The notes beneath the pieces are model-generated. The model was not told where the DNA came from. It saw only the letters and a list, made by a program, of their open reading frames with translations, and did no database searches. Of a DNA stretch of 33,809 bases, positions 32,769 to 33,809 are shown one piece after another. Positions within the stretch are counted from its first letter, which is position 1; each line of letters starts with the position of its first letter. Source of the DNA: an uncultured Lachnospiraceae bacterium (GTDB lineage: Bacteria > Bacillota > Clostridia > Lachnospirales > Lachnospiraceae); contig CANQUH010000020.1 of NCBI GenBank assembly GCA_947626965.1, positions 1 to 33,809 of the forward strand, read 5' to 3'. The position numbers and the translations under genes were made by a program.

Positions 32769-32824
32769 AAAAACGCCCCCTCTTGTAAAAATACTTTGTC
32801 CAGTATATCACAAGAGGAGGCGTT
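32769..32824 (-). promoter_or_regulatory. Leader hairpin covering the RBS of the GTPase-NYN gene
   Basis: On the minus strand, AACGCCTCCTCTTGT (32810-32824) pairs with ACAAGAGGGGGCGTT (32772-32786), 14 of 15 pairs, with a 23-base loop. The 3' arm contains the ribosome binding site, and TTT plus ATG follow directly. The structure resembles both a terminator (GC stem plus five T) and an RBS sequestrator, a form seen in leaders of ribosome-targeted genes. The mechanism here is inferred. Confidence 0.65.
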
Positions 32825-32920
32825 CGTCGAGGTACCGCACCTTTATTCTGACATTATCTGATGTCTGAAATTTTTTCTCTATTCATCTGTCAAGTTTCCG
32901 AAGATCAATTGAAAATTTCA

Positions 32921-32949
32921 TTGAAATACTTTCTCTTTTGTTGTAAAAT
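32921..32949 (+). promoter_or_regulatory. Promoter of the rightward gene pair
   Basis: TTGAAA (32921-32926), 17 bases, TAAAAT (32944-32949), ending 36 bases before the ATG at 32986. It is divergent from the GTPase-NYN gene. Confidence 0.65.
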
Positions 32950-32985
32950 GTTTATATGGAAACATAATAAAAAAGAAGTGGTCTC

Positions 32986-33503
32986 ATGTTAACTGCATGG
33001 ATTGATACCATGACTCCATGTTTAAAAGATAAAAAAACAGGAGAACTTGTTGATACTGAAGTAATTCGCATCAAGAGAGCTTCTTTCCTACGAAAATACA
33101 ACAAGAAAAATGGTTGGTATGTAAACTGGAATGAATTACTCAAGGAGAACGAAATCTATGCTTTAGTCATTCATGGAAGTGTTGACATTCAGGGCCTTCT
33201 GGCGGTCCGGCCCGACGAAAACATGGCATCCGCGTTCGTAACCTTGAACTTACTCCAGAGAAAAAATATGAGGGTGTCGGCGGACATTTATTTGCCATAG
33301 CCGCACAGCGTTCTTTTGATTACGGCTTCGAAGGAGCAATATCTGGATTTGCCGCTGATCAAAAACTGATGGAACATTATTGTAATGTTTTTAATGCAGA
33401 ACCCATATGCATGCTCCATCCATATCAGATATTTATTTCTGAAATCAATGGAGCACAAATTAAGGAGGTGTACGATTATGAATGGACCGATGAAATCATA
33501 TAA
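32986..33503 (+). pseudogene. Frameshifted gene of unknown function (GNAT-like appearance)
   Basis: The first part, ATG at 32986 to about 33234, reads MLTAWIDTMTPCLKDKKTGE ... IQGLLAVRPDENMASAFVT. The frame then runs into a stop at 33298-33300. The other frame from about 33243 continues a sensible protein (LELTPEKKYEGVGGHLFAIA, FDYGFEGAISGFAADQKLM, CMLHPYQIF) to TAA at 33501-33503. About a dozen residues I would expect around the junction are missing, so a small deletion with frameshift is likelier than a sequencing error. The layout (GVGGHLFAIAAQRSFDYG) recalls an acetyltransferase-type CoA-binding segment, uncertain. Promoter at 32921-32949. Confidence 0.75.
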
Positions 33504-33690
33504 AACATCTGCTTTAGCTGGCCCTTATTTTAAGTCTGATATTCCGAATATCAAAATTGATTATCGGGGTTTGACCGAATTTGCCCGTAATAAAGGCTGC
33601 AGAGTATGTGACCTGACAGATGAAGAAAAAAATCTTTTTATTACGGATGCGGATATGAATATTGTCAGAAAACGCGCAATCAAATTATAA
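33478..33690 (+). CDS. Small protein overlapping the frameshifted gene
   Basis: 70 residues from the ATG at 33478, with AAGGAGG 9 bases upstream; starts MNGPMKSYKTSALAGPYFKS and contains FARNKGCRVCDLTDEEKNLF. It overlaps the end of the preceding gene by 26 bases, indicating that the two once formed a coupled pair (possibly a two-gene module), and it remains intact although the partner is broken. No family recognised. It converges with the GNAT gene on the other strand and overlaps its end by 6 bases. Confidence 0.68.
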   Translation: MNGPMKSYKTSALAGPYFKSDIPNIKIDYRGLTEFARNKGCRVCDLTDEEKNLFITDADMNIVRKRAIKL

Positions 33691-33809
33691 AAAAGAAAAA
33701 CCAGCTAGTCCCAGCTTCCGGGCCAGCTCCAACGAAGCTTTGTTCTGAGGGTGAATCCTGACCACGACCATATCCGCACGCAGCACGGCAAACGCATAGT
33801 CCAGCACCG
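33685..33809 (-). CDS. C-terminal end of a GNAT-family acetyltransferase (partial)
   Basis: The minus-strand frame is open from the window edge to the TAA at 33685-33687. The 40 or so visible residues (VLDYAFAVLRADMVVVRIHP, QNKASLELARKLGLAGFSFL) match the last strand and helix of RimJ/RimL-type GNAT proteins, where N-x-x-S-x-x-x-x-x-K-L-G is characteristic. The rest of the gene lies outside the window. Confidence 0.65.
   Translation of the reverse strand, partial: VLDYAFAVLRADMVVVRIHPQNKASLELARKLGLAGFSFL

Overview
The window looks like the chromosome of a Gram-positive, endospore-lineage member of the Clostridia, most likely Lachnospiraceae. The reasons are a ricT/holB/rsmI gene block in the Bacillus yaaO-yabC order, a LacI-controlled CUT1 sugar ABC operon without its own ATPase, strong AGGAGG ribosome binding sites, an LLH-type phage holin, a holin-like type I toxin, and a tail module of the kind found in Lachnospiraceae phages. 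The species cannot be named from the sequence alone.

Bases 1 to about 10300 are the late part of a prophage, read mostly left to right. They hold tail genes (1-2035), a complete diversity-generating retroelement or DGR (2040-5186), two small membrane genes, a three-part endolysin and an LLH holin (5098-7999), and then a small accessory block. The DGR consists of a variable C-type-lectin-fold protein with its variable repeat (VR, 2968-3078), avd, the template repeat (TR, 3644-3754) and a reverse transcriptase. VR and TR are 111 bp each with no gaps. 15 of the 24 template adenines differ in the VR, against 1 of the 87 other positions, which is the signature of adenine-directed mutagenic retrohoming. 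The accessory block (8081-9624) is organised around a ribbon-helix-helix protein. A 13-bp word that forms TATACTT-N4-AAGTATA palindromes overlaps or sits beside three promoters in this block. No integrase or attachment site is visible, so the prophage boundaries are unknown. A SWIM-domain gene and an intact IS30-family element (10370-11511) follow.

Bases 11540-12080 hold a 39-aa holin-like type I toxin (minus strand), facing a convergent small RNA with its own promoter and terminator. A second promoter-terminator unit lies just to the right.

From 12110 to 32768 everything protein-coding is on the minus strand and is chromosomal. In transcription order from the right, this is a TetM/EF-G-like GTPase fused to a YacP/Rae1-like NYN nuclease; then a yaaO-like PLP decarboxylase, a guanylate-kinase-like protein, holB, ricT, a tRNA-adenine methyltransferase and rsmI; then lacI; then a sugar-binding protein and two permeases; then a GNAT acetyltransferase; and last a 1701-aa SWIM/SNF2 helicase. 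Three of these otherwise conserved proteins (GTPase-NYN, decarboxylase, SNF2) carry long low-complexity insertions; the one in the decarboxylase is a 5 x 63-bp tandem repeat. The right edge holds a frameshifted gene, a small gene that overlaps it, and the end of another GNAT gene.

The items most worth a second look are the DGR with its post-VR hairpin, the ribosome-protection-like GTPase fused to an A-site-type nuclease under an RBS-sequestering leader hairpin, the ribbon-helix-helix operator network, the type I toxin with its small RNA, and an orphan promoter-terminator unit at 29403-29550.
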